A stretch of 64,000 bases of DNA from UBA10649 sp963700745 (GCA_963700745.1 CAVOYT010000009.1:310001-374000); one strand, 5' to 3'; positions 41,101 to 49,745 are shown, numbered from the stretch's first letter. The notes: generated from the sequence alone by a model not told the origin. Numbers and translations are program-made.

Positions 41101-41731
41101 TTACGTCTATCTGACGAACCGCGTGGCCGACGCTCTCGGCGAGCCGCTGCCCGCCGTCGCCGACATGGCCGACATGCAAGGCGAGAACGACACCGCCACC
41201 CGCCTCGACATGGAGGTCGCCCACGCGATGGCCGAGGCGACGCGGCGAAGAGCCGCTGCGCTCGCCGACGAGTCCCTCCCCCACCTGTTGGCCGCGATGG
41301 GCATCGACGACGACTTCGTGATCGATGTGGCCGCCGCTGGTCGAGGCCGCCCTCGCAGCCGGAGACGTGGCAGCCACCGAACGGCTCCTCGCCCCCGTCG
41401 CGACAGCGCCGGCCAGCCTCGTCTCCCCCGGCGTGCACGCCCACTGGCTGCGCCTGCGCGGCCGGCTCGGCGCCCTGCGCGGCGACGACCCGGAGAGCGT
41501 CGAGGCCGACCTGCGAGCCGGGATCGCGGAACTGGACGCCTACGGCGCGGTGGGCTACCGCGCTCGGGCGTCAGGAGGAGCTCGGCAACTGGCTGATCAG
41601 CCCAGGGGCGAGGCAGCGAGGGCCACGAGCTCCTCGACACCGCCCGGGCGACCTACGAGCAGATCGGCGCGGTCGGTTGGGTGGCCCGGCTGGACGCCTC
41701 TCAGCCATCTCCTCAGGCGGTCGAACGCTGA
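38186..41731 (+). CDS. Zinc-ribbon / class III adenylate cyclase / AAA ATPase / TPR protein, copy 2 (frameshifted)
   Basis: About 1180 residues. Two double zinc ribbons have CxxC pairs at 9/12, 23/26, 35/38 and 49/52. The cyclase domain is complete: metal Asp83 (FGDLVGFT) and Asp127, substrate Lys123 (EKFIGD) and Asp195, transition-state Asn198 and Arg202 (GDAVNTAAR), as expected for ATP to cAMP. Next come Walker A GEPGIGKS (298-305), Walker B VVLVIDDAQHADD and TPR-like helices. No HTH, unlike the LuxR-type cyclases of mycobacteria. The first 360 codons are intact. About ten frame changes follow from 39275 on. A sensory/scaffold role for the ATPase-TPR part is inferred. Confidence 0.75.
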
Positions 41732-41892
41732 TCCGAGCCGCCTCGATCAGGCTGCCGGGTACTCGAACCGTGAACTCGTCGAGAGGACGCCGCAAGCAAC
41801 GGCCACTACGGTGAGGAGAAGGGCCGAAGGTGCCCACGCGTCTGTCGACGACCGACTCGCAGCAGACGGCTCACGCCAACAGGGAGAAGACC

Positions 41893-42505
41893 ATGAACCC
41901 AGCGAAGACCGCCCTCATCCTGGTGGGCTACCAGAACGACTACTTCGCCGCGGACGGCATCCTGCGCGGGGTCGTGGAGGACCCGACGGGCGTCGATCGC
42001 GTGCTCGACAACACCCTCGCCTTCATCCGGGCTCTCGCGCCCACGAGCGCGACGATCATCTCCACCCCGATCATCCTGGCCTCCGACTACCGGGCCATGG
42101 CCAGCCCGGTCGGCATCCTCAACACCATGAAGGAGGTCGGTGCCTTCAAGGAGGGCTCGACGGGCGCGGAGAACATCCCGGAGCTCGACGAGTTCGGCGA
42201 CCGCATCGTCTACGTGAGCGGCAAGGTGGGCTTCAACGCCTTCTCGAACACCAGGCTCGAGGACGTGCTGAAGCGAGCGCGGCATCGAGAACGTCCTCGT
42301 GTGCGGGATGGTGACCTCGCTGTGCATCGACTCGACGGGTCGCGCCGCCTACGAGCGCGGCTACGACGTCACGATCGTGTCCGACTGCTCGTCGGCCCGC
42401 ACGGACACCGAGCACCAGTTCTTCTGCGAGAACGTCTTCCCGCTGTACGGCCGCGCGGCGACCAGCCTCGAGCTCCTCGACGAGCTGGCCAGCGCATCGG
42501 TCTAG
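41893..42505 (+). CDS. Isochorismatase-like cysteine hydrolase lacking the first catalytic Asp (one frameshift)
   Basis: About 204 residues, alpha/beta fold of isochorismatase/nicotinamidase type. The Cys nucleophile is in LVCGMVTSLCIDSTGRAAYERGYDVTIVSDCSSA and the Lys in SGKVGFNAFSNTRLEDVL. The first triad residue, normally Asp in IDMQNDF, is Gly12 here (LILVGYQNDYFAADG). A frame change near 42282 splits the gene. It has an AGGGAGAAG site before ATG 41893 and ends five bases before the histidine kinase gene, so the two are co-transcribed. The substrate is unknown and catalysis may be altered. Confidence 0.78.
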
Positions 42506-42510
42506 ACGGC

Positions 42511-44052
42511 ATGTCCCGCCCGGATCGACAGCACATGGACGACGAACCAGTCACCGACAAGCGACTGCTCGCCGACCTGCATGTCGAGGCCACCAGCCGG
42601 CTCATGGAAGCGCTGGTGGAGTCCGAGAACCGCATGCGGCGAAGGGTCGAGCTGCTGGCCGATGCCGTCATCGAGACGGATGCCGACGGGACGCTGGTGT
42701 TCCTCAATCCCGCGTGGGAGTCGCTCACGGGGCTGGCGGTGGAACAGTGCCTTGGCCACGCGGCGCGGGAGTTCTTCCCGGACGACCTGCGCGCGGACGT
42801 CGACCGGGTGCTGGCCGACCGGACCGGAGAGCATCAGGAACTGACCACGCGGCTCGAGCGTGCCGACGGCCGGGACGTCCACGTCGTCCTCACCACGTCT
42901 CCCATTCCGACCGGCGGCGTCGTGGCCGTCCTGCGCGACGTCACGCGCGAGCACGAGTACCAGGAGGAGCTCGGCAAGCTCTCCGTGGTCGCGAGCTCGA
43001 CCAGCAACCTCGTCGTGATCACCGACGCCGACGGGTACATCGACTGGGTGAACCCGGCCTTCGAGCAGCGCACCGGCTACTCCCTCGACGAGGTCCGCGG
43101 ACGCACCCCGGGCTCGTTCCTCCAAGGACCCGACACCGACCCCGCCGCCATCGACCGACTCCGCACCGCCATCCATGAGCGGCGGCCCGCCAGCGAGGAA
43201 CTGCTCAACTACACCAAGTCCGGCGAGCCGTACTGGGTCAACGTCAACCTCACACCCGTCATCGACGCCGCAGGTCGCCTGGAGCGCTTCATCTCCGTCC
43301 AGGACGACACCACGGAGCGCAAGCGGGTCGATCGGATGAAGACCCAGTTCGTGTCCACCGTCAGCCACGAGCTCCGCACGCCGCTCACGTCGATCAACGG
43401 CGCGCTCGGACTTCTCTTCAGCGGTGTCGCTGGACCCTTGTCGGATCAGGCGCACGAACCTCGTGCAGATCGCCCAGAAGAACGGTGAGCGACTCACGCT
43501 GCTGATCAACGACCTGCTCGACATGGAGAAGCTCACCGAAGGTGGCATCCCCATCGAGTCGGAGGTCCACAGCGTCCGGCCGATCGTCGAAGCTGGCCAT
43601 CGAGCACAACCACGCCTTCGCCGAGAGGTTCGGCGTCCAGCGTGGCCCTCGCCGAGCCACGTGATGACGCGCTCGTCGACGTCGACAGCCTGCGACTCAC
43701 CCAGGTCATGTCGAACCTCCTGTCCAACTCCTGCAAGTTCGCTCCGGCGGGCTCTTCCGTCGACGTGACGATCCAACGCAGTGACGACACCGTTCGCATC
43801 TGCGTCGCCGACCACGGCCCCGGGATCCCGGAGTCCTTCCGCGACGTGATCTTCGAGAAGTTCTCCCAGGTGGATTCGTCGGACAGCCGCTCCAACGCCG
43901 GCACCGGGCTTGGGCTGGCCATCTCGAAGGAGCTCGTCGAGCGCATGGGGGGCATGATCGGTTACGAGTCCACCGAGAACGTGGGCACGACCTTCTTCGT
44001 CGACCTGCCGATCGCGTCGGCAGGCATCTCGACGACCGTCGACGACACATAA
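42511..44052 (+). CDS. PAS-PAS histidine kinase (frameshifted)
   Basis: About 513 residues, soluble. A short coiled-coil start (EATSRLMEALVESENRMRRRVELL) leads to a PAS domain (DAVIETDADGTLVFLNPAWESLTGL) and a second one (NLVVITDADGYIDWVNPAFEQRTGYSLDEVRG; FISVQDDTTERKRV) that looks like a flavin/PAC-containing PAS. The transmitter has VSTVSHELRTPLTSINGALG, NLLSNSCKF, DHGPGIP and GTGLGLAISKELVERMGG. The kinase core closely parallels that of the multi-sensor kinase at 22236. Frame changes near 43450, 43595 and 43640 lie between the H-box and the N-box. No receiver gene is adjacent. Confidence 0.85.
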
Positions 44053-44067
44053 CCGGGAAATTCCCGG
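44053..44067. promoter_or_regulatory. Perfect 15-bp palindrome
   Basis: CCGGGAA-A-TTCCCGG starts at the base after the TAA of the histidine kinase and lies 70 bases before the CNB-domain gene. Perfect seven-base arms around one base suggest a dimeric regulator site. As an RNA hairpin (CCGGG with a five-base loop) it could also be a weak terminator. Confidence 0.4.
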
Positions 44068-44136
44068 AACGTCACCGTGGAATGGGACACAATCCTCGGT
44101 ATCGGCCGGACCCGCGGCTGGTTGGAGGGAGCAATC

Positions 44137-44550
44137 GTGGCGTTGCGTGAGAACTTGGCCGAGGTCGAGCTGTTCCAGGACCTCTCCCCCGTCGCCATGA
44201 ACGAACTCGTGCATCGAGGCACGAAGCTCAAGGTCGGCGCCGGTCGCAAGCTTGTCGAGCAGGGCAGCACCGACGCGGGCCTGCAGTTGATCCTCGAGGG
44301 AACCGCCACGGTGTCGGTGAACGGTGTCGAGGTCGGGTCGCTTGCCCCCGGCGACTACTTCGGTGAGATCTCGCTGATCGACGCCGCGCCCCGGTCGGCC
44401 ACCGTCGTTGCGGGGCCGGAGGGGATCCAGACGTTCGCCATCTCGTCGGTCGCCTTCTCCGACCTGCTGGATGACCATCCGGACATCGCCCGGTCGCTGC
44501 TGAAGGCACTGACCGCGCGAATCCGCGCCATCGAGTCGCGTCAGGGCTGA
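44137..44550 (+). CDS. Stand-alone cyclic nucleotide-binding (CRP-like) domain protein
   Basis: 137 residues. Just a CNB beta-roll: LAEVELFQDLSPVAMNELVHRG, KLVEQGSTDAGLQLILEGTATVSVNG, then the phosphate-binding cassette GDYFGEISLIDAAPRSATVVA, where the GE-x(n)-PRSAT pattern with Glu and Arg is canonical for cAMP/cGMP binding. There is no DNA-binding helix-turn-helix and no kinase part. GTG 44137 is preceded by GGAGG at eight bases; an ATG-less extension to 44077 is less likely. It lies 2.4 kb after a cyclase gene and is a plausible receiver of its product. Confidence 0.85.
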   Translation: MALRENLAEVELFQDLSPVAMNELVHRGTKLKVGAGRKLVEQGSTDAGLQLILEGTATVSVNGVEVGSLAPGDYFGEISLIDAAPRSATVVAGPEGIQTFAISSVAFSDLLDDHPDIARSLLKALTARIRAIESRQG

Positions 44551-44566
44551 TCGTCCCGGCGGCCCG

Positions 44567-45459
44567 TCAGTCCTTCAGGAACCGCTCCCAGGCGGCCGCG
44601 ACGAACTCCGGGTGCTCCATCTGCGCGACATGCCCGCTGTCGGGCAGCACGACGACGTGCGCGTCGCGGAAGTGCTTGGTGACGCGGTGCGCGCTGCGCG
44701 GGTCCACGAGCGGGTCCTTGCGCCCGTAGACGACGAGCGTCGGGCAGGTCACGCGCTCGGCCAGCTTCCAGGGCCGGTTCGGGCCCACGTCGACGAAGGT
44801 CTTCAGCAGCCCACGCAGGCTGCGCAGGAACGCATCGGACGCGTAGGGCAGGTGATCGCGCTCCTCGACCTCGGCCACCGCCTCGGCGATCCGCTCCGGC
44901 GCGACCCGCGCGGGATCGGCGAACGTGACGTCGATGGTGCCGCGGACGCGGCCGCCGGCGTCGCTCTCGAGGTACTTGGGAACCAGCCGCTCTCCCACAC
45001 CGGGCACGGCGATCACCGGCAGGTGGAAGTTGGACTTCGTGGCGAACAGCGACGGCAGCGCCGGCGAGACGAGGGTGAGACTGCGCACGAGGTCGGGCCG
45101 GCGGGCGGCGAGCTGCAGGGCCACCGCCCCGCCGAGGGAGTTGCCGAACAGGTGGACCGGCGCCGTGCCGAGGCGCTCGATCAGCTCCGCCACTGCCGCG
45201 GGCGTGACCGGCCGGGCTCATGTCGCCGTCGCGCGGCGGCGGCGAGGAGCCCATGCCGCCGAGGTCGAGCGCCCAGCCGTCCACGTACGGCCGGAGCCGA
45301 ACCATGAGGTCGGTCCAGTTGAGGGACGACCCCCCGAGCCCGTGCACGAAGACCGCGGTGGGCAGGCCGGGCTCGCGCCCCTCCGCGTGCCGCACGCTGA
45401 GGGTGCGGCCGGGCAGCGAGACGTCCTCGCCGGGCGAAGGCGGGCGGGGCGGCGGTCAC
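44567..45459 (-). CDS. Alpha/beta hydrolase (frameshifted near N-terminus)
   Basis: About 297 residues. Oxyanion region VFVHGLGGSSLNWTDLM, nucleophile elbow HLFGNSLGGAVAL (Ser), Asp in VVYGRKDPLVDP and His in LPDSGHVAQMEHP make a complete catalytic triad. Two frame changes, near 45430 and 45218, interrupt the first third; the start GTG 45459 is inferred from the continuity VTAAPPAFA then GEDVSLPGRTLSV. It is convergent with the CNB gene and divergent from the TetR gene. The substrate is unknown. Confidence 0.8.
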
Positions 45460-45533
45460 GACCGCAGCGTACGACCCCGACCGGTCCGGCGCGTTCACCG
45501 CCTTCGCTAGTTACCGGCCAGTAGGATGGGGCG

Positions 45534-46166
45534 ATGACCACCACTGACGGCACCCGCGCGGCGCGGCTGCCCCGCGAGCAGCGACGCCAGCAGGTGCTGG
45601 CCGCCGCGCTCGACGTGTTCTCGACCGCTGGCTACCACGCCGCCTCGATGGACGACATCGCCGATCACGCCGGCGTCTCCAAGCCGGTCCTCTACCAGCA
45701 CTTCCCCGGCAAGCTCGACCTCTACCTGGCCATCCTCGACGCCGGGATCGAGGACCTGCTGGCGGCCTCGGTGGCGGCCCTGACGAGCACCAGCGACAAC
45801 CGCCTGCGGGTGAGCGCGATGACCACGGCCTACTTCACCTTCGTCGACAACCCGAGCGGGGCGTTCCGCCTCGTCTTCGAGAGCGACCTCGCGAACGAGC
45901 CCGCCGTCCGCCAGCGCGTCGACGCCCTGGACACCGCGGTCGCCCGCCTGATCGCCGACGTGATCGCCGAGGACACCGGCCTCAGTGACGAGCAGGCGCT
46001 GATCCTCGCGTCCGGAATGCAGGGCATGACCCAGGTGGCTGCCCGACGGTGGCTCCGGGACGGGGAACCGGGCACCAGCCGCACCGAGGCGGCCGAGCTG
46101 ATCTCCGACCTGGGCTGGCGCGGCATCAGCGGCTTCCCCCTCACGCATCCGCCTCAGCCGGAGTAG
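45534..46166 (+). CDS. TetR family transcriptional regulator
   Basis: 210 residues. The N-terminal HTH reads QVLAAALDVFSTAGYHAASMDDIADHAGVSKPVLYQHFPGKLDLYLAIL, with a typical TetR ligand domain after it. In mycobacteria a TetR gene (Rv3208) precedes TB9.4 in the same order as here, so it is likely the orthologue. It lies 74 bases from the divergent alpha/beta hydrolase, its probable target. Confidence 0.9.
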   Translation: MTTTDGTRAARLPREQRRQQVLAAALDVFSTAGYHAASMDDIADHAGVSKPVLYQHFPGKLDLYLAILDAGIEDLLAASVAALTSTSDNRLRVSAMTTAYFTFVDNPSGAFRLVFESDLANEPAVRQRVDALDTAVARLIADVIAEDTGLSDEQALILASGMQGMTQVAARRWLRDGEPGTSRTEAAELISDLGWRGISGFPLTHPPQPE

Positions 46167-46267
46167 CGCTCCGCTTCGGCGAACCCCGGGCGCCCCCGGC
46201 CGTCGGAGCGCCTACGCTGCTCACACAAGAACGCAGGACCCGGATCAGGACTCGGAAGGACTTCGCT

Positions 46268-46489
46268 GTGGAGATCAAGATCGGCGTGCAGGACACCGCC
46301 CGCGAGGTTTCGCTGGACAGCAACGACACGTCCGAGGACGTCATCGCCGCCGTCAACGAGGCGCTCGCCAGCGGCGGGGTGCTCACCTTGATCGACGACC
46401 GCGGCCGGACCGTCATCGTCCCGGCGACGAAGATCGCCTACGTGGAGATCGGCGCCAGCACCAAGGGTCGCGTCGGCTTCGGCTCCTAG
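46268..46489 (+). CDS. DUF3107 small conserved protein
   Basis: 73 residues, start GTG 46268 after GGAAGGAC. Sequence EIKIGVQDTAREVSLDSNDTSEDVIAAVNEAL...TKIAYVEIG is that of the DUF3107 family (TB9.4/Rv3208A in M. tuberculosis), an actinobacteria-specific protein of unknown biochemical role. Usually found between a TetR gene and a ferritin-like gene, as here. Confidence 0.88.
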   Translation: MEIKIGVQDTAREVSLDSNDTSEDVIAAVNEALASGGVLTLIDDRGRTVIVPATKIAYVEIGASTKGRVGFGS

Positions 46490-46512
46490 CGAGTACGCCC
46501 ACGTGCAGCCTC

Positions 46513-47211
46513 CTAGGCGGCCAGGCCCAGGGCGGACATCCGGCGAGCGTGGTTGTCCGTCAGCCGGGCCAGCATCCGGCCGATCTCCGCGAGGTCGGTT
46601 CCCGGCCGGTCGACGCCCCCCACCAGCAGCGTGGACAGGGCATCCCGCTCGGCCGCGACGCGCTGGGCCTGGCTGAGCGCCTCTCCCACCAGTCGCCTGC
46701 CCCACAGCGCCAGCCGGCCGCCGACGCGCGGGTCGGCGTTGATGGCCGCGCGCACCCGCTCCACGATGAACGCGGACTGGCCCATGTCGTCGCACACGCT
46801 GATGACGAGGTCACGGGTGTCCTCGTCGACGTAGTTCGCGATCTCCCGGTAGAAGTCGGTGCCGATGCCGTCGCCGACGTACGCCTTGACCAGCCCCTCG
46901 AGCCAGTCCCTGGGCATCGTCTGGGCGTGGAACTCCTCGTAGGCCCGCCGGAACGGCGCCATCGCCTCCTGCGGGTCGACCCCGAGCTCGACGAGCCGCT
47001 CCCGCAGCACGGGGAAGTGCCGGTACTCGGCCGTGGCCATGCCGGCCAGGGCCGCCTTGTCGTCGATGGTCGGGGCCATCGCGGCGTCGGCCGCCAGCCG
47101 CTCGAAGGCGGTGAGCTCCCCGTAGCCCAGCACGGCGATGAGGTCGATGACGGCGGCCCGGTACTCCGGGTCGCTCGTGAGTGCCGCGGCCGGCGGTCCC
47201 TGTTCAGTCAT
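46513..47211 (-). CDS. Ferritin-like fold protein (MiaE-like)
   Basis: 232 residues, helical. Iron-ligand-like residues: YGELTAFERLAADA (Glu), MATAEYRHFPVLRERL (E..H) and later DDMGQSAFIVERVRAA. The pattern is that of the ferritin-like superfamily related to tRNA hydroxylase MiaE, widespread in actinobacteria next to rhlE. Enzymatic function is not proven in this lineage. It is convergent with the DUF3107 gene and divergent from the helicase. Confidence 0.8.
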   Translation of the reverse strand: MTEQGPPAAALTSDPEYRAAVIDLIAVLGYGELTAFERLAADAAMAPTIDDKAALAGMATAEYRHFPVLRERLVELGVDPQEAMAPFRRAYEEFHAQTMPRDWLEGLVKAYVGDGIGTDFYREIANYVDEDTRDLVISVCDDMGQSAFIVERVRAAINADPRVGGRLALWGRRLVGEALSQAQRVAAERDALSTLLVGGVDRPGTDLAEIGRMLARLTDNHARRMSALGLAA

Positions 47212-47255
47212 GGTGAGGACAGGCTACTTCGGGCCAGCGGGTAGAGTTTGCACAA

Positions 47256-47271
47256 CATCACAAGCGTGATG
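47256..47271. promoter_or_regulatory. Inverted repeat CATCAC-N4-GTGATG in helicase leader
   Basis: Perfect six-base arms around AAGC, 22 bases before the proposed helicase start and inside the ferritin-like/helicase divergent region. It could be an operator or a leader-RNA hairpin, since DEAD helicases are often cold- or self-regulated. Confidence 0.35.
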
Positions 47272-47292
47272 ATCGATTAGTTGGAGTAACCC

Positions 47293-48891
47293 CTGAGCAA
47301 CGCAACACTGGACGACACGGCCGACGACTCGGCACCCCAGACCTCCACCGTGGATCCCACTTCCGCCCCCACCTTCGTGGAGCTCGGCGCGGATCCCCAG
47401 ATCGCCGAGGCCCTCGAGGCCGACGGCATCACCCACGCCTTCCCCATCCAGGAGCAGTGCATCCCGCTCGCCCTGCAGGGAAACGACCTCATCGGCCAGG
47501 CCAAGACGGGCACCGGCAAGACCCTCGGCTTCGGCATCCCGCTGCTGCAGCGCATGGTCGCCCCGGCCAACCCGGAGTACGCCTCGCTGCCCCCCGAGGC
47601 GCAGGGCAAGCCCCAGGCCCTCGTCGTGTGCCCGACCCGCGAGCTGGGCCTGCAGGTCGCCACGGACATCGAGCGCGCCGGCCGCATCAAGGGCGTCCGC
47701 GTCCTGGCCATCTACGGCGGGCGCGCCTACGAGCCGCAGATCGACGCCCTCCAGAAGGGCATCGACGTCATCGTCGGCACCCCGGGCCGCATCATCGACC
47801 TGGCGAACCGGCGCGACCTCGACCTCTCGCACGTACGCGTGCTCGTCCTCGACGAGGCCGACGAGATGCTCGACATGGGCTTCCTGCCCGACGTCGAGCG
47901 CATCGTGGCGATGATCCCCGAGAAGCGTCAGACCATGCTGTTCTCGGCCACGATGCCCGGGCAGATCGTCAACCTCGCCCGTCGCTACATGTCGCAGCCG
48001 ATGCACCTGCGGGCCGCCGACATGGGCGACGAGAACGCCACCGTCGACGCGATCGAGCAGCACGTGTGGCGCACGCACCCGATGGACAAGGTCGAGCTGC
48101 TCGGACGCATCCTGCAGGCCGAGGGTCGCGACCTCGCCATGATCTTCACGCGCACCAAGCGCAAGGCTCAGCGGGTCTGCGACGACCTCACCGAGCGCGG
48201 CTTCGCCGTCGGCACCGTCCACGGTGACCTCGGGCAGGGCGCCCGCGAGCAGGCGCTGCGCGCCTTCCGCACCGGCAAGGTCGACGTCCTCGTCGCCACC
48301 GACGTCGCCGCTCGCGGCATCGACGTCGACAACGTCACGCACGTCATCAACTACGAGTGCCCCGACGACGAGAAGACCTACCTGCATCGCATCGGACGCA
48401 CCGGCCGCGCCGGCCACTCCGGCACGGCCGTGACCTTCGTCGACTGGGAGGACGTCGCCCGCTGGCAGATGATCGACCGGGCGCTGAAGCTGCCGTTCAA
48501 GGATCCGATCGAGACCTACTCCACCAGCGACCACGTCTACACCGGCCTGAACATCCCCGCCGGAACGGGCGGGACCCTGCCCAAGGCCGCGCGCACGCGC
48601 GAGGGCCTGGGCGCCGAGAAGGTCGAGGACATCGGCGAGACCGGCAAGAAGAAGCGTGCCGATCACGGATCGAGCGGTCACCGTCACGAGGACAAGCGTC
48701 ACGACGACAAGCGTCATGGCGAGAAGCGCCATGACGACAAGAAGCACTCGGGCAAGCACCACGGGGACAAGAAGAGCTCGGACAAGGCGCCCGCGGCGGC
48801 CCGCACCGAGGCGAACCCCGAGGACAAGCCCCGCCAGCGTCGTCAGCGTCGCCGCACCCGCGGCGGGCAGGCGACGACTCCGGCGGAGTAG
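47293..48891 (+). CDS. DEAD-box RNA helicase with His/Lys-rich tail
   Basis: 532 residues from the proposed CTG 47293. Motifs: Q (PTFVELGADPQI...FPIQEQCIP), I AKTGTGKT (70-77), Ia PTRELGLQ, Ib TPGR, II DEAD (187-190), III SAT, IV IFTRTK, V ATDVAARGIDV, VI HRIGRTGRAGHSG. The C-terminus is a repetitive basic region (KRHDDKRHGEKRHDDKKHSGKHHGDK, here abridged) followed by RQRRQRRRTRGG, a likely RNA-binding tail. GGAG at 47283-47286 fits CTG 47293 (SNATLDDTADD), and an in-frame TAA at 47287 bars anything earlier. GTG 47350 has no visible ribosome site. RhlE-like, Rv3211 orthologue by context. Confidence 0.93.
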   Translation: MSNATLDDTADDSAPQTSTVDPTSAPTFVELGADPQIAEALEADGITHAFPIQEQCIPLALQGNDLIGQAKTGTGKTLGFGIPLLQRMVAPANPEYASLPPEAQGKPQALVVCPTRELGLQVATDIERAGRIKGVRVLAIYGGRAYEPQIDALQKGIDVIVGTPGRIIDLANRRDLDLSHVRVLVLDEADEMLDMGFLPDVERIVAMIPEKRQTMLFSATMPGQIVNLARRYMSQPMHLRAADMGDENATVDAIEQHVWRTHPMDKVELLGRILQAEGRDLAMIFTRTKRKAQRVCDDLTERGFAVGTVHGDLGQGAREQALRAFRTGKVDVLVATDVAARGIDVDNVTHVINYECPDDEKTYLHRIGRTGRAGHSGTAVTFVDWEDVARWQMIDRALKLPFKDPIETYSTSDHVYTGLNIPAGTGGTLPKAARTREGLGAEKVEDIGETGKKKRADHGSSGHRHEDKRHDDKRHGEKRHDDKKHSGKHHGDKKSSDKAPAAARTEANPEDKPRQRRQRRRTRGGQATTPAE

Positions 48892-49684
48892 CCCGCGCCC
48901 GTCGTCGAGTCGGTCCTACGTCGGACAGTGCCTCGGAGACCTCACCGGCGAGCACGCGGTAGTCGCGCGCGCCCTTGGACGACCCGGCGGTCGCCAGGAT
49001 GCTCCGCCCGGCCGCAGGCGCCTCGGCGAACCGGATGGACCGGCTGATCGGGCTGAAGACGCGGACCCCGTACCTCGGCCCAAGGTCCGCGAGCACCGCC
49101 TTGGCGTGCGTCGTGCGTCCGTCGAACAGCGTCGGCAGGACCCCCGCGATGCGCAGCCGCGGGTTCGTCAGTCGCTGCACGTCGGCGATCGTGTCCATGA
49201 GCTGGCCCACGCCACGGTGCGAGAGCGTCTCGCACTGCAGCGGGACGAGAACGGCGTCAGCCGCAGTGAGCGCGTTCACGGTGATGATCCCCAGCGACGG
49301 GGAGCAGTCCAGCAGGATCCAGTCGTAGTCGTCCCTGACGTCGGCGAGCACGTCCCGCACGACGTACTCGCGGCCGACGACGCTGGCGAGGGCCCGGTCG
49401 GCCCCGGCGAGGTCGATCGCGGCGGGCACCAGATCGACGCCGTCGGGCGTCGTCGTGATGAGGTCGGCCAGTCTCCGGCCGGGATCCTGCCCCATGAAGA
49501 CGGTCGCCCCGGTCTCCTCGAGATCCTCGGGATCCAGGCCCAGCGAGAAGGTGGCGCAGGCCTGCGCGTCGAGGTCGACGACGAGGACACGGTCGCCGCG
49601 CTCCACGAGAGCCGCCGCCAGGTTGACGACCGTCGTGGTCTTCGCCACGCCGCCCTTCTGGTTCGCGACGGCCAGGATTCGCAC
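48497..49684 (-). CDS. ParA/Soj-family ATPase (3' end uncertain)
   Basis: The first 260 or so residues are a ParA-type P-loop ATPase: RILAVANQKGGVAKTTTVVNLAAAL (deviant Walker A with signature Lys), VLVVDLDAQACATFSLG, WILLDCSPSLGIITVNAL and RIAGVLPTLFDGRTTH. That is the length expected (Rv3213c about 266). Beyond LAGEVSEALSDV near 48925 the frame runs on for about 130 codons antisense to the helicase tail and makes Arg/Ser/Cys-rich sequence. The true stop was probably lost to a one-base change near 48900. Start GTG 49684. Confidence 0.8.
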   Translation of the reverse strand: MRILAVANQKGGVAKTTTVVNLAAALVERGDRVLVVDLDAQACATFSLGLDPEDLEETGATVFMGQDPGRRLADLITTTPDGVDLVPAAIDLAGADRALASVVGREYVVRDVLADVRDDYDWILLDCSPSLGIITVNALTAADAVLVPLQCETLSHRGVGQLMDTIADVQRLTNPRLRIAGVLPTLFDGRTTHAKAVLADLGPRYGVRVFSPISRSIRFAEAPAAGRSILATAGSSKGARDYRVLAGEVSEALSDVGPTRRRARATPPESSPARRGCGDADDAGGACPRGSPRCGPPRAPCPSSSCPRGACPSASCRHGASRHDACRRDACPRDGDRSIRDRHASSCRSRRCPRPSRRPGPRACARPWAGSRPFRRGCSGRCRRGRWWSRSRSDP

Positions 49685-49745
49685 CACGCGCTCGACCCTA
49701 GGCCTATCGTGGTTTGGGATCCTCGAAGGGGGGTAGGACCGGACC

